Shown piece after piece: positions 11,984 to 23,438 of a stretch of 64,000 nucleotides of DNA. The notes beneath the pieces were generated by a model. The model worked only from the letters and a program-made list of their open reading frames with translations. It did not search any database and was not told the origin of the DNA. This DNA is from Halothiobacillus sp. Lineage in GTDB: Bacteria > Pseudomonadota > Gammaproteobacteria > Halothiobacillales > Halothiobacillaceae. How positions within the stretch are numbered: position 1 is the first letter of the stretch; every line of letters begins with the position of its first letter. Location: positions 124,001-188,000 of the forward strand of contig JADQCE010000003.1 in NCBI GenBank assembly GCA_016278265.1, in the 5' to 3' direction. The position numbers and the translations under genes were made by a program.

Positions 11984-12105
11984 GCAATGATGCCTTGCCA
12001 GGCTAAGCGTCGATCACGGCCGGATGGGGCGTCGGCATTGCGTTCGTCGCACTGGCCGTTTGCATGCCAGCGTGGGCGCTTGAACAAAACCCCAGGTGAG
12101 TCCGG

Positions 12106-12987
12106 TCAATCCACCTCGGGGCGCCCGCCCTCGTCGCGACCAACGAGCCGCTCGATCAGGCCGTCGAGCTGGTCGAGGCTGTCGAACCCCAGGACCACGC
12201 GTCCCTTGCCACGACGATTGGCCTGGATGGTGACGGCGGTGCCAAGCGCCTCGCCCAGACGCCGCTCGAGGGCTCGGGTATCCGGGTCATCGCCACCATC
12301 CGGGGCGGGGTCGGCAGATTTGAGGTAGCGACCCACCATGGACTCGACCTGCCGCACGGTCAGGGTACGGGAGACCACCTTCTCGGCAATGCCGGCCTGT
12401 TCCTTTTTTGGGAGAACAGCCAGGCTACGGGCGTGACCGGCCTCGATCTTGCGCTCACGCAACAACTTCTGCACCGGGGCGGCCAGATCCAGCAGCCGCA
12501 GGGCATTGCTGACCGCCGGGCGCGAGACACCCAGCACGTCGGCGACCTGCTGGTGGGTGAGTTCGAATTCCTTGACCAGCCGCTGCATTGCCTGGGCCTG
12601 CTCGATGGCGTCGAGATCCTCGCGCTGGAGGTTCTCGATTAGCGCCATGGCGGCCGCCTGGTTGTCGTCGATCTCGCGCACCACCGCCGGGATATGATCG
12701 AGACCGGCCTGTTGCGCGGCGCGCCAGCGACGCTCGCCGGCAATCAGCTCGTATTCGCCGGAACGACGGCGCACCACCACCGGCTGGATCACGCCCTGGG
12801 CTCGGATGGAGTCGGCCAGCTCGGTCAGGGCGGCCTCGTCGAAACGGGTGCGCGGCTGGAACGGATTGGGACGGATCAGGTCGACCGCCAGCTCTCGCAG
12901 CTGTGCGCCGGCTTGCTCGGCAGGACGCTCCGCGGTACCTAGCAGGGCATCCAGACCGCGCCCCAATCCCTTGCGTTTCGTGCTCAT
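12106..12987 (-). CDS. parB: Chromosome partition protein ParB
   Basis: A 293-aa CTP-dependent DNA clamp that loads at parS. It opens with KRKGLGRGLDALLG. The CTP-binding region contains NPFQPR and the GERRWRAA box; a helix-turn-helix (THQQVADVLGVSRPAVSNALRLL) and the C-terminal dimerisation domain follow. The ATG at 12987 has an AGAGG site; a longer reading adds 17 residues derived from the upstream hairpin. It is encoded after parA. Matching parS candidates lie at 48.69 and 57.87 kb. Confidence 0.96.
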   Translation of the reverse strand: MSTKRKGLGRGLDALLGTAERPAEQAGAQLRELAVDLIRPNPFQPRTRFDEAALTELADSIRAQGVIQPVVVRRRSGEYELIAGERRWRAAQQAGLDHIPAVVREIDDNQAAAMALIENLQREDLDAIEQAQAMQRLVKEFELTHQQVADVLGVSRPAVSNALRLLDLAAPVQKLLRERKIEAGHARSLAVLPKKEQAGIAEKVVSRTLTVRQVESMVGRYLKSADPAPDGGDDPDTRALERRLGEALGTAVTIQANRRGKGRVVLGFDSLDQLDGLIERLVGRDEGGRPEVD

Positions 12988-13013
12988 GAATAAGCCTCTG
13001 TGTCCCGGTTCGT

Positions 13014-13061
13014 TAGGGAAACTCTGCACGAATGGCATGCCGCTGGTGCAGAGTTTCCTTA
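13014..13061 (-). repeat. Long perfect inverted repeat between parA and parB
   Basis: 13-bp perfect arms (13017-13029 and 13046-13058; GGAAACTCTGCAC / GTGCAGAGTTTCC), extendable to 16 bp with one G-U pair, around a 16-base loop containing GCATGC. It begins at the parA stop codon. There is no U run. The arm sequence is partly repeated at 39820-39848. Confidence 0.85.
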
Positions 13062-13886
13062 GCCACGTCCCCGGCCGGGAGCCCCTTGTCGCAGGGCGGC
13101 CGGCTTGCCCAGCTTGCCGCGCTTGCGAGCCCGCTTGATCAGTTCGCGGGCCACGTCGGCATGCGCCTCGGCACCGCTGGAGCTCTTGTCGTAGAACATC
13201 GCCGGCAGGCCGTGACTGGGCGCCTCGGCCAGGCGCACATTGCGCGGCACGAGCGCGTCGAAAACACGATCACCAAAGTGCTGGCGCAACTGCGCGCTCA
13301 CGTCCTGAGCAAGGCGGTTGCGCGCATCATACAGTGTGCGCAGCACCCCGGCGATGCCGAGATCCGGGTTCAACGCCACCCGCACCTGTTCGATCGTATC
13401 CAGCAGGGCCGAGAGCCCTTCGAGGGCGAAGTATTCACACTGAACCGGGATAAGCACATCGTCGGCCGCGGCCAGGCTGTTGATCGTGAGGGTATTCAGG
13501 GCCGGCGGGCAGTCGATCAGGACGAAGTCGTACTCGCCGACTATCGATGCAAGCGCCTGACGGAGTTTGGTCTCGCGGCCGATGCGCGTGACCAGCTGGA
13601 ATTCGGTGCCGGCCAGATCGATGGTCGCGGGCAGCAGGTCGTAGCCGCCCGGATCGGTGGGCAACAGCGCCTCGGCCACGCCGATTTCCTCGAGCAACAC
13701 CTGACCGACGTGACGCTCGACCGAGTGCTTTTCGAAGCCCGAGCTGACGGTGGCGTTGCCCTGCGGATCCATGTCGACCAGTAGCACGCGACGACCGAAG
13801 GCCTGCAGGGCGGCGGCCAGGTTGACCGCCGTGGTGGTCTTGCCGACGCCGCCCTTCTGGTTGGTGATCGCGAGTACCCAGCTCAT
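13059..13886 (-). CDS. parA: Chromosome partition ATPase ParA (Soj)
   Basis: A 275-aa Walker-type ATPase. It starts MSWVLAITNQKGGVGKTTTAVNL, giving the deviant Walker A motif with the signature lysine (KGGVGKTT). Later come VLLVDMDPQGNAT (A') and YDFVLIDCPPAL (Walker B). The ATG at 13886 overlaps the rsmG stop by 3 bp (ATGA), indicating translational coupling; an upstream reading adds 47 low-complexity residues. Confidence 0.96.
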   Translation of the reverse strand: MSWVLAITNQKGGVGKTTTAVNLAAALQAFGRRVLLVDMDPQGNATVSSGFEKHSVERHVGQVLLEEIGVAEALLPTDPGGYDLLPATIDLAGTEFQLVTRIGRETKLRQALASIVGEYDFVLIDCPPALNTLTINSLAAADDVLIPVQCEYFALEGLSALLDTIEQVRVALNPDLGIAGVLRTLYDARNRLAQDVSAQLRQHFGDRVFDALVPRNVRLAEAPSHGLPAMFYDKSSSGAEAHADVARELIKRARKRGKLGKPAALRQGAPGRGRG

Positions 13887-14548
13887 GCGGCGCCCGCCCG
13901 TTCGACGACCAGCAGATGGCGTTCGGCATCGAGATCGGGGATATCCAGCGCATGCCGGGCGGTGACGGCGAACCCGTCGGGCAGGGCGTCGAGCTCCTGT
14001 GGATCGAGCCGCCCCTTCATGGCACACAGGCGTCCGCCGTCAGCGAGCAGCGGGGCGCCGAGGCGGACGAAATCGGCCAGCGCGGCGAAGGCCCGCGAGA
14101 TCACGCAGTCGAACCGGTCGGCCGGATCGAGCTGCTCGACACGTTCGCGTCGGACGGTGACGTTGCCCACCCCCAGCTCGCGCTGGGCGGCCATGGCAAA
14201 ACGCGTCATCTTGAGATTGGAGTCGACCAAGGTGACCTCACTGTCGGGGCGACAAACCGCCAAGATCATACCCGGTATGCCGGGACCACTGCCAATGTCG
14301 AGCAGACGCGGACAGGTCGGCAGGTGGGGGAGCACCGCCAACGAGTCGAGCAGGTGGCGGGTGACCATTGCTTCCGGCTCACGCACGGCGGTGAGGTTGT
14401 AGGGCCTGTTCCAGCGGGTCAGCAGGGCGAGATAGTCGATCAGCCGGGAGGCGGCTTGCGGATCGAGCGCGAGACCGAGCCGCTCGACGCCGTCGGCCAG
14501 TTGCCGTTCAAGTCGTTGCCGTTGCTCATCGGATAGCGCCACCGACAT
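13883..14548 (-). CDS. rsmG: 16S rRNA (G527-N7)-methyltransferase
   Basis: A 221-aa SAM-dependent enzyme methylating G527 in the 530 loop. The SAM pocket is LLDIGSGPGIPGMILA, preceded by RWNRPYNLTAVREPEAMVTRHLLDSL, typical of RsmG (GidB). The ATG at 14548 starts 4 bp after the mnmG stop; a GTG at 14578 that overlaps mnmG is an alternative. Confidence 0.95.
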   Translation of the reverse strand: MSVALSDEQRQRLERQLADGVERLGLALDPQAASRLIDYLALLTRWNRPYNLTAVREPEAMVTRHLLDSLAVLPHLPTCPRLLDIGSGPGIPGMILAVCRPDSEVTLVDSNLKMTRFAMAAQRELGVGNVTVRRERVEQLDPADRFDCVISRAFAALADFVRLGAPLLADGGRLCAMKGRLDPQELDALPDGFAVTARHALDIPDLDAERHLLVVERAGAA

Positions 14549-14552
14549 GCGA

Positions 14553-16433
14553 TCAGGCCGAGCGGGCCAGCTGGCCACGGCGCTTGAGATGCACCAGCAG
14601 CAGGGACACCGCCGCCGGGGTCACGCCGGGAATGCGCGCGGCCTGGCCAACCGTGGCCGGGCGCTGGGCAGCGAGCTTGTCGCGCACCTCGTTGGACAAT
14701 CCCGGGATCTCGGCGTAGTCGAGCTCGGCGGGAATCGCCTCCTGCTCCTGCTTGACCGAGCGGGCGACCTCGTCGCGTTGCCGGTCGATGTAGCCGGCGT
14801 ATTTGGCCTCGATCTCGAGCTGCTCGATCACCGCCGGGGCGGGCATCGAGGCAGGCGCCAGCTCGTCGACCGCGGCGATGGCAGAGTAATCGAGCTCGGG
14901 GCGACGCAACAGATCAAGCGCGGTGACGTTGCGCGAGATCGACCCCTCGAGCTTGTCCGCGGCCGGGTGCCCCGGGTGGACCCAGATGTCCTTGAGGCGA
15001 CCGCGCTCGGCCTCGATCGCCTCCATCTTCTCGTTGAAGGCCCGCCAGCGACGCTCGTCGACGAGCCCCAGCTCGCGGCCGAGCGCGGTCAGGCGCTGAT
15101 CGGCATTGTCCTCGCGCAGCATCAGGCGGTATTCCGCCCGGCTGGTGAACATGCGGTAGGGCTCGAGCGTGCCCTGCGTGGTGAGATCGTCGACCAGTAC
15201 GCCGAGATACGCCTGATCGCGTCGCAGGGTGAGTGCATCGCGGTCGAGCACGCGCGCGGCGGCATTCGCCCCGGCCATCAGCCCCTGCGCGGCGGCCTCC
15301 TCGTAGCCGGTGGTGCCGTTGATCTGCCCGGCGAAGAACAGGCCGTCGATCGCCCGGGTCTCGAGCGTGGGCTTGAGGCCACGCGGGTCGAAGAAGTCGT
15401 ATTCGATCGCGTAGCCCGGGCGCGTGATGTGGGCGTTCTCGAAGCCACGGATCGAGCGCACCAGCTCGAGCTGCACGTCGAACGGCAGGCTGGTGGAGAT
15501 GCCGTTGGGATAGACCTCGTGGGTATCGAGCCCCTCGGGCTCGACGAAGATCTGGTGCGAATTCTTGTCCGCGAAGCGGTGGATCTTGTCCTCGATCGAC
15601 GGGCAGTAGCGCGGGCCGATGCCCTCGATGTTGCCGGTGAACATCGGCGAGCGATCGAGACCGCCGCGGATGATCTCGTGGGTGCGCTCGTTGGTGTGCG
15701 TGATGAAGCAGTCGACCTGGCGCGGGTGTTCCTCCGGCGAACCCATGAAGGAGAACGCCGGCGTGGGCGTGTCGCCCGGCTGGGCCTGCATCACCGAATA
15801 ATCGAGGCTGCGACCGTCAAGGCGCGGCGGCGTGCCGGTCTTCAGCCGCGCCACGCCCAGGTCGAGCGAGCGCAGGGTGTCGGCCAGCTTTTTCGCCGGC
15901 GGGTCACCGGCCCGGCCGCCCTCGGAGCGCTCCAGCCCGACGTGGATCTGGCCGGCCAAAAAGGTGCCGGCGGTCAGCACCACCGACTCGCCAAAGAACT
16001 CGATGCCGCCGGCGGTACGCACGCCCGTGACGCGATCGCCATCGAGGATCAGGTCGTCGACGGCCTGCTGGAAGATGGTCAGGTGCGGCTGGTTTTCCAG
16101 CATGTGCCGTACGGCGGCCTTGTAGCGCACCCGGTCGGCCTGCGCACGGGTGGCGCGCACGGCCGGGCCCTTGCGGGCGTTGAGGATGCGGAACTGGATG
16201 CCGCCGAGATCGGCGGCGTGCGCCATCGCCCCGCCCAGCGCGTCGATTTCCTTGACCAGGTGGCCCTTGCCGATCCCGCCGATGGCGGGATTGCAGCTCA
16301 TCTGGCCGAGGGTCTCGATGTTGTGGGTGACCAGCAAGGTTTCCACGCCCATGCGCGCGGACGCCAGCGCCGCCTCGGTGCCGGCGTGGCCGCCGCCGAT
16401 GACGATCACGGGGAATCGATCTGGATAACGCAT
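14553..16433 (-). CDS. mnmG: tRNA U34 carboxymethylaminomethyl modification enzyme MnmG
   Basis: A 626-aa FAD protein that with MnmE installs (c)mnm5 on wobble U34. The N-terminal dinucleotide fold [20 protein letters not shown], the [22 protein letters not shown] block and the [17 protein letters not shown] motif are intact. AGGAGG lies 5 bases before the ATG. It heads the mnmG-rsmG-parA-parB run. Its usual neighbour mnmE is about 31 kb away here. Confidence 0.97.
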   Translation of the reverse strand: MRYPDRFPVIVIGGGHAGTEAALASARMGVETLLVTHNIETLGQMSCNPAIGGIGKGHLVKEIDALGGAMAHAADLGGIQFRILNARKGPAVRATRAQADRVRYKAAVRHMLENQPHLTIFQQAVDDLILDGDRVTGVRTAGGIEFFGESVVLTAGTFLAGQIHVGLERSEGGRAGDPPAKKLADTLRSLDLGVARLKTGTPPRLDGRSLDYSVMQAQPGDTPTPAFSFMGSPEEHPRQVDCFITHTNERTHEIIRGGLDRSPMFTGNIEGIGPRYCPSIEDKIHRFADKNSHQIFVEPEGLDTHEVYPNGISTSLPFDVQLELVRSIRGFENAHITRPGYAIEYDFFDPRGLKPTLETRAIDGLFFAGQINGTTGYEEAAAQGLMAGANAAARVLDRDALTLRRDQAYLGVLVDDLTTQGTLEPYRMFTSRAEYRLMLREDNADQRLTALGRELGLVDERRWRAFNEKMEAIEAERGRLKDIWVHPGHPAADKLEGSISRNVTALDLLRRPELDYSAIAAVDELAPASMPAPAVIEQLEIEAKYAGYIDRQRDEVARSVKQEQEAIPAELDYAEIPGLSNEVRDKLAAQRPATVGQAARIPGVTPAAVSLLLVHLKRRGQLARSA

Positions 16434-16543
16434 GGGAACCTCCTGCCGCTGCTACGGCTGATCACCCCGGCACGAAATGGGCTCGGCGGGGGCGCGGCAG
16501 TATACCGGAAACCGCTGTCAAATCCAGCAGTTATCGCCCGCCA

Positions 16544-18028
16544 TCACGCCGCGCCGACCACCGCCGGATCTCCTCGTTCGAAGGCCCGACGCAGACGGCT
16601 CACGTCACCACGAAAAGCGCGGGCATCGAAGCCGGCGCGCTGCATCCGCTCGGCCAGCAGAGGCGCGTTCGCCCCGCGCAGGCAGTAGAGCAGGTAGCGG
16701 CGATCCTTCGGCAGCGACTCCAAGCGCCGCGCGAGCTCGTCCGGCGGGTAATTGACCGCGCCGGGAAGATGCCAGTCGCGAAAACGGCGCGGCGGCTGGC
16801 AATCGATGATCTGTGCGTCTGCCGGAATGACATCGGCAAGGACATCGGGCTCAGTGAGCTCCTCCTCCGTCAACGCGGCGAGATCAATCTCGCGTGCCTC
16901 GGCCACCGCCCGCTCGAGCAGCGTCTCGTCGAGCTGCGCCTCCTCGCGTTCCATGCGCCCGCGTCGACTGGACACCAGCGGCTTGCTGTTCGACAGGGCG
17001 CAGAACTCGGGCACGCCCTCGGAGAGCTGATAGGTGCCGATCCGGCGGGCGAGCGTCATGATCTCGCTCTTGTCGAAGCCAATCAGCGGGCGCAGCACGA
17101 GCAATTCACTGGCCGTATCGATGCTGTTGAGGTTCGACAGCGTCTGCGAGGAGACCTGCGAGAGCGCCTCGCCGGTGACCAGCGCCTGGGCGCCGGTACG
17201 ACGGGCAATCGCTTCGCCGGCTCGATACATCAACCGCTTGAGCACCACTTGCCAAACCTCGCCCGGAAGCCGCTCGCGCATGTCGGCAACCACCGGCAGG
17301 AAATCGACCACGAACAGCCGCGGGCGATCGCCGATGGCCCAGTCGCCCGCCAGCCGGTGGGCAAGGCGCGTCACCATATTCTCGTGGGTCGCCCCGCCGA
17401 GGTTGCAGAAGACGTAGTCGTTACCCACCCCGCGGCGCATCGTGTACCAGGCGGCCACCGCCGAGTCGAAACCGCCGGACATCAGGGTCACCGCGCGATC
17501 CTGCACGCCCAGCGGCACCCCGCCCGGCCCTGGTTGGCGCCGGGTGAAGACCCAGGCGCCCGCCTCGACCAGATCGATCTCGACCCGCACGTCGGGCCGA
17601 TCGAGATTGACCGTGCCGAAGGGGTTGAGCGCCGCGCCCACCTGCCGTTCGACCTCGCGGGTCGAAAGCTGGGCGCCGCCGTGGCGCTTGCAGCGCACCG
17701 CGTAGGTTCGGCCACGGACGGTCTCGGCGAAGCCTGTCCGCGCGGCCTCGACCAGCGCCGCCACGGTCGGTTCGACCACCGCCTCCACCGGTGAGTAGGA
17801 GGCCACGCCGAAGACGCGTTCCAACCGCTCGGCGGCGGCCTCGGGCTCCCGGGTGAATAACAGCAGTCGCCCCTGGTCGACGCGCAGCTCGTGCGCCACC
17901 CCATCGAGGGCCACGCGCAGGTTGCCCATCAGGATGTTGCGAAAACGGCGCCGAGTCCTCGACGACTTCAACTGCATTTCGGGGGCAGGCCGGACGATGA
18001 TCAGCTCGGGCCAGTCGGATTTGGTCAT
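16544..18028 (-). CDS. thiI: tRNA 4-thiouridine synthase ThiI with C-terminal rhodanese
   Basis: A 494-aa sulfurtransferase making s4U8 in tRNA and supplying sulfur for thiazole. It has an N-terminal ferredoxin-like/THUMP part, a PP-loop (LMSGGFDSAVAAW), a conserved catalytic cysteine in EFCALSNSKP, and a C-terminal rhodanese domain with the persulfide cysteine in LLYCLRGANAP. The rhodanese makes it the gammaproteobacterial long form. The ATG at 18028 aligns with the family start (ELIIVRPAPEMQLKS); the 106 residues upstream look non-coding. It stands 115 bp downstream of speE, same strand. Confidence 0.95.
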   Translation of the reverse strand: MTKSDWPELIIVRPAPEMQLKSSRTRRRFRNILMGNLRVALDGVAHELRVDQGRLLLFTREPEAAAERLERVFGVASYSPVEAVVEPTVAALVEAARTGFAETVRGRTYAVRCKRHGGAQLSTREVERQVGAALNPFGTVNLDRPDVRVEIDLVEAGAWVFTRRQPGPGGVPLGVQDRAVTLMSGGFDSAVAAWYTMRRGVGNDYVFCNLGGATHENMVTRLAHRLAGDWAIGDRPRLFVVDFLPVVADMRERLPGEVWQVVLKRLMYRAGEAIARRTGAQALVTGEALSQVSSQTLSNLNSIDTASELLVLRPLIGFDKSEIMTLARRIGTYQLSEGVPEFCALSNSKPLVSSRRGRMEREEAQLDETLLERAVAEAREIDLAALTEEELTEPDVLADVIPADAQIIDCQPPRRFRDWHLPGAVNYPPDELARRLESLPKDRRYLLYCLRGANAPLLAERMQRAGFDARAFRGDVSRLRRAFERGDPAVVGAA

Positions 18029-18143
18029 AGCGGGCAATGAAATCGGAACGAATGAAACCCATGGCCACCTCCGCATTGGGTGCGGGTGCAGCCTGTGGAC
18101 AGGATCAAGGAAAGCGGATGGCCCGGGGCAGTCAGACGGGCGA

Positions 18144-18995
18144 TCAGACGTCGCCGAGCGCCTCCTGCATGAACGGCGGAATGGCCAGCAATCCGCGGTG
18201 CAACTCGGTGCGGTAAAAACGGGTGGCGACATCGTCGCCCAGCGGGCGAATCTCGTCGAGCGAGCCGGTCTTGCGCGCCAGGGTGCCGGTAATCGAGCCA
18301 CCCGGATAGACCGGCTGCGGGAACAGTAGCGAGCGACGCTCGGCAAAGCCGGCTGCCTTCATCGCGCGGTGGTAATCGATCATCAGCGGCATGTGATAGA
18401 ACGGCGATTCGCTCTGCCCGACCATGATGCCGTCCTCGTGCAGCACGCGGTGGCAGTCGGCGAGGAAGTCGGGACCGAACAAACCGGTGCCGGGGCCGAT
18501 CGGGTCGGTGGAATCGACGATGATCACGTCGACGCTCGCCGCCGGCGCGTTGCGCATCCAGGCCACGCCATCCTCGAAGCGCAGATCCACGCGCGGGTCG
18601 TCATTGTGGGCGGTCAGTTCCGGAAAGAAACGCTCGGCGGCCCGGGTGACCGCCTCGTCGATGTCGATCTGCACCACCGACTCGACCTCCGCGTGCTTGA
18701 GCACCTCGGTCAGCGTGCCGCAGTCGCCACCACCGATGATCACCACGTTGCGCGGATTGGCGTGGGCCTGCAGGGCTGGGTGCGACATCATCTCGTGGTA
18801 GACGAAATTCTCGAGCGACGAGAGCATCATGACCCCGTCGAGCAGCATCAGATTGCCCCAGCGCTCGGTGCGCCAGACCTCGAGGTGCTGGTAGGGCGTC
18901 TGCTCGTCGAGCAGCTTTTCGGTCGCGCGGATACCGAAGCGCGCCCCCATCTCCTCGACCGTCTCGTAGACCCACTCGTCGTGCTTGCCGGACAT
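18144..18995 (-). CDS. speE: Spermidine synthase
   Basis: A 283-aa aminopropyltransferase making spermidine from putrescine and decarboxylated SAM. The N-terminal beta-sheet (YQHLEVWRTERWGNLMLLDGVMMLS) and the GGGDCGTLTEVLKH cofactor loop are present. The catalytic VDSTDPIGPGTGLF and the late QPVYPGGS motif complete the fold. No speD is nearby in the window. Confidence 0.96.
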   Translation of the reverse strand: MSGKHDEWVYETVEEMGARFGIRATEKLLDEQTPYQHLEVWRTERWGNLMLLDGVMMLSSLENFVYHEMMSHPALQAHANPRNVVIIGGGDCGTLTEVLKHAEVESVVQIDIDEAVTRAAERFFPELTAHNDDPRVDLRFEDGVAWMRNAPAASVDVIIVDSTDPIGPGTGLFGPDFLADCHRVLHEDGIMVGQSESPFYHMPLMIDYHRAMKAAGFAERRSLLFPQPVYPGGSITGTLARKTGSLDEIRPLGDDVATRFYRTELHRGLLAIPPFMQEALGDV

Positions 18996-19185
18996 GACCT
19001 CCCTCCCGTGATTCGCTTTGCCCCGACCCGATTCGGGGCCTCAGGCATGAGGCAAATGTGACAGAATACCAGCCGCGAGCCCCCGCGTGACGGATGATAC
19101 CCGGCCTATATCCCGCCGGAACGGTTTCACGCCGGGCCGCCATCTCGCATAACGACACACAACCAACACGGAACTTATCCCACCC

Positions 19186-19623
19186 ATGAAAACCTGGCAG
19201 GACTCTCGACTTACCGCCTTTATCGTCACCCTCGGACTCGCCGTCATCGGCGCGTTGGCCATCGGCCAGATCTACGACTACCTCGACCAGCGGCTACTGC
19301 AGTTCCTCGCCTCGGCGGCCGTCATCCTGATCATCTCCCTCCTGACCGGCTGGCTCGCCCCCCGCCCGGCCAAGCCCGCCCTGCGCCCCAAGGAAGTGGC
19401 GGTTGAACACGAACCGGTGCGCGAGACCGGCAAGGTCAAGTGGTTCAACGTCGACAAGGGGTTCGGCTTCATCATCCGCGACAACGGCGAAGACCTGTTC
19501 GTCCATTTCCGCGCCATCAGCGACGGCGGCGCCTCGCGCCTCAACGAAGGCCAGCAGGTGGAATACCAGATCGGTCAGGGTCGCAAGGGCCCGCAGGCCG
19601 AAGAGGTCGTCATTCTCGACTGA
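19186..19623 (+). CDS. Membrane-anchored cold-shock domain protein
   Basis: A 145-aa protein with two hydrophobic helices (about 9-29 and 39-59), a proline-rich linker, then a complete cold-shock domain (81-145). The RNA-binding motifs KGFGFI (RNP1) and LFVHF (RNP2) and the leading GKVKWFN are intact. This predicts a nucleic-acid-binding OB fold tethered to the cytoplasmic face of the inner membrane. Classical Csp proteins are soluble and about 70 aa. The order here (membrane part first) is the reverse of Csp-DUF1294 fusions. Its 3' end overlaps that of oxyR by 14 bp on opposite strands. Confidence 0.85.
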   Translation: MKTWQDSRLTAFIVTLGLAVIGALAIGQIYDYLDQRLLQFLASAAVILIISLLTGWLAPRPAKPALRPKEVAVEHEPVRETGKVKWFNVDKGFGFIIRDNGEDLFVHFRAISDGGASRLNEGQQVEYQIGQGRKGPQAEEVVILD

Positions 19624-20575
19624 CGGCATCGCCCTCGGCCGGGCCGTCCAGCGGCGCGCAACAGGCCGGCAGGGTCTCCCGAATCGACTGCGCCAGCACC
19701 TCCACTGCCTGCGGCCGCGAAAAGCGCCGGCGGCTGGCCAGCGCGATGTCGCGGGTGGGCGTATCGCTGGCAAACGGCAGGTAACGCACCAGGGCCTGCG
19801 TGCCCTCGTCCTGCGCCCAGGTCGAGGCGCAGGGCAGCACGGTGATCCCCGCGCCGCTGGCGACCATCATGCGCATGGTTTCCAGCGAGCCGCCCTCCAG
19901 CGTGCGCTGCAGGCGTCCGAACGCCCGGCCATCGTTGCAGCGCGGACAGACGCCCAGCACCTGGTCCCGGAAGCAGTGCCCCTGGCCGAGCAGCAGTAAA
20001 TCGTGCTCGGCCAGCTGGTCGGGTTCGATTGCCTCCTGGTCGGCCAGGGGGTGGCCGATCGGCACCGCCACGGTGAACGGCTCTCGGTAGACCGGCTCGA
20101 CCACCACGCCCGGCACCTCGAACGGCAGGGACAGCACCACCACATCCACTTCGCCGCGCTCGAGCTGTTCGGCCAGATCGGCGGTCAGCCCTTCGGTGAT
20201 CTCGATTGGCATCCGGGGGGCCAGCTGATGCAGCCGACCGATCAGACGGGGCAGGAGATAGGGGCCGACCGTGTGGATCAACCCCACGCGCAAGGGGGCG
20301 GCCAGGGGATCACGGCGAGTGTGGGCCAGTTCCTCGAGGCGCTCCATCTCGGCGAGCACCCGCTCGGCCTGGTCGATGATCGCGCGACCCTCGGGGGTGA
20401 GCTGCACCTCGGAGCGACTGGCACGTTCGAAGATCCGCACCCCGAGCGAGGATTCCAGCCGCTTGACCCCGACGCTCAGGGTGGGCTGGCTGACGAAGCA
20501 GCGCGAGGCCGCGCGGCCGAAATGCCGCTCGCGGGCAACGGCGACCACGTAACGGAGCTCGGTCAAAGAAGCCAT
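19610..20575 (-). CDS. oxyR: Hydrogen peroxide-sensing LysR regulator OxyR
   Basis: A 321-aa LysR-type activator. The N-terminal winged helix-turn-helix includes [24 protein letters not shown]. The redox pair is C201 and C210 ([12 protein letters not shown]), spaced as C199/C208 in E. coli OxyR, so peroxide-driven disulfide switching is expected. It is divergent from trxA (183 bp between starts), a plausible target. Start is the ATG at 20575. Confidence 0.93.
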   Translation of the reverse strand: MASLTELRYVVAVARERHFGRAASRCFVSQPTLSVGVKRLESSLGVRIFERASRSEVQLTPEGRAIIDQAERVLAEMERLEELAHTRRDPLAAPLRVGLIHTVGPYLLPRLIGRLHQLAPRMPIEITEGLTADLAEQLERGEVDVVVLSLPFEVPGVVVEPVYREPFTVAVPIGHPLADQEAIEPDQLAEHDLLLLGQGHCFRDQVLGVCPRCNDGRAFGRLQRTLEGGSLETMRMMVASGAGITVLPCASTWAQDEGTQALVRYLPFASDTPTRDIALASRRRFSRPQAVEVLAQSIRETLPACCAPLDGPAEGDAVSRE

Positions 20576-20758
20576 GAAAGGCAGGTTCCTTTTGCGTGAT
20601 CGATTAGGCCGGGCCATACTCCGGGGTGTTCGGCACGCCCGACCGGGCTGTCGGGCAGCAGAATAGCACCACGAGGTGCGGTCGCTTGAAAAGCGGCGTC
20701 AAGGGATGAACAATTGCCCGACAGGCATTAACAGTCACTGATATTTAGGAGTCATGCC

Positions 20759-21085
20759 GTGAGCGACAACATCGTCTACGTATCCGATGCGGATTTCGAA
20801 GCCCAGGTCATCAACAGCGACACGCCCGTACTCGTCGACTTCTGGGCCGAATGGTGCGGCCCTTGCAAGATGATCGCGCCGATTCTCGACGAGGTGGCCG
20901 ACGACTACGCCGGCAAGCTCAAGATCGCCAAGGTCAACATCGACGAGAACCCGGAAACCCCGCGCCAGAACGGCATCCGCGGCATTCCGACCCTGATGCT
21001 CTTCAAGGGCGGCAAGGTCGAAGGCACCAAGGTGGGCGCGGTCTCCAAGTCGCAGCTGACCGACTTCATCGACTCGGCCCTGTAA
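20759..21085 (+). CDS. trxA: Thioredoxin 1
   Basis: A 108-aa cytoplasmic disulfide reductase with [11 protein letters not shown] (C33, C36), the cis-proline loop GIPTLMLF and near-exact E. coli length. Start is GTG at 20759 with AGGAG 7 bases upstream. A three-codon reading frame, ATG-CCG-TGA (20754-20762), lies between the ribosome site and the start and overlaps it. rho follows 322 bp downstream, the same trxA-rho order as E. coli. Confidence 0.97.
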   Translation: MSDNIVYVSDADFEAQVINSDTPVLVDFWAEWCGPCKMIAPILDEVADDYAGKLKIAKVNIDENPETPRQNGIRGIPTLMLFKGGKVEGTKVGAVSKSQLTDFIDSAL

Positions 21086-21407
21086 GCACCGAGGACACCG
21101 AATCCGACCCTTTCTCCGCCGACCGGGCCCAGCCTGTTTGGCAAGTGGTCGGTTCTGTGCCAGAATTCCTGCCAATCAAGGGACTGCTGAACGCCATTCG
21201 TCCCGCTCCGCCCGCCTCCAGGCCTTACTAGGCCCATCGGCTGCAAGCCGCGCGGATGCGTTCAGCGGCTCTCTGAGACGACACACCCCTTCTGTCGTCC
21301 GGCCACACCTCGGTGGCCCATCGATCTCAGCATTTGATTTCTCCTTTCGACATCCCGTTGATTTTCCATCTGTGGCCCGCCGCGGTCCCCACGACGAATC
21401 CTTCCGA
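21086..21407 (+). promoter_or_regulatory. Long structured leader of rho
   Basis: 322 bp without a gene. It holds a row of short hairpins: GGCC-6-GGCC (21221-21234), CGGCT-3-AGCCG (21238-21250), GACGAC-11-GTCGTC (21277-21299) and GGCCAC-6-GTGGCC (21301-21318). A C/T-rich, G-poor stretch (about 21319-21370) follows. rho is autogenously controlled by Rho-dependent attenuation in E. coli; a similar leader here is inference. Confidence 0.5.
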
Positions 21408-22667
<1,260 letters not shown>

Positions 22668-22691
22668 CACAGATCAGCCCGCTGAAACGAG

Positions 22692-22718
22692 AAAACCCCG
22701 GCAGATGCCGGGGTTTTT
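22692..22718 (+). terminator. Terminator of rho
   Basis: AAACCCCGGCA / TGCCGGGGTTT stem with a short loop and a run of five T, 25 bp after the rho stop. It can also serve the convergent peroxiredoxin gene. Confidence 0.85.
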
Positions 22719-22732
22719 CGTTGCGCGGCCAC

Positions 22733-23272
<540 letters not shown>

Positions 23273-23438
23273 GGAGGGCGATCTCCTGTTGGCATCGCAG
23301 GTGCGGGCGGACCCCCCAGTTAAGCAGGTTTCATCGCCGTTCGCGCTCCATTTATTCGATACCCGCACATCATTCAGGGTCATTTCAGGAAGGACGCGCA
23401 TCCTGTCGGTCACTCACGCGACCAAGAGGGCCCTCGAA

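Noticed and set aside
14547-16688. 713-aa open frame on the plus strand
   Set aside because: It is fully antisense to mnmG and arises from GC-rich codon bias; the composition is Arg/Gly/Ala/Asp-rich with no domain.
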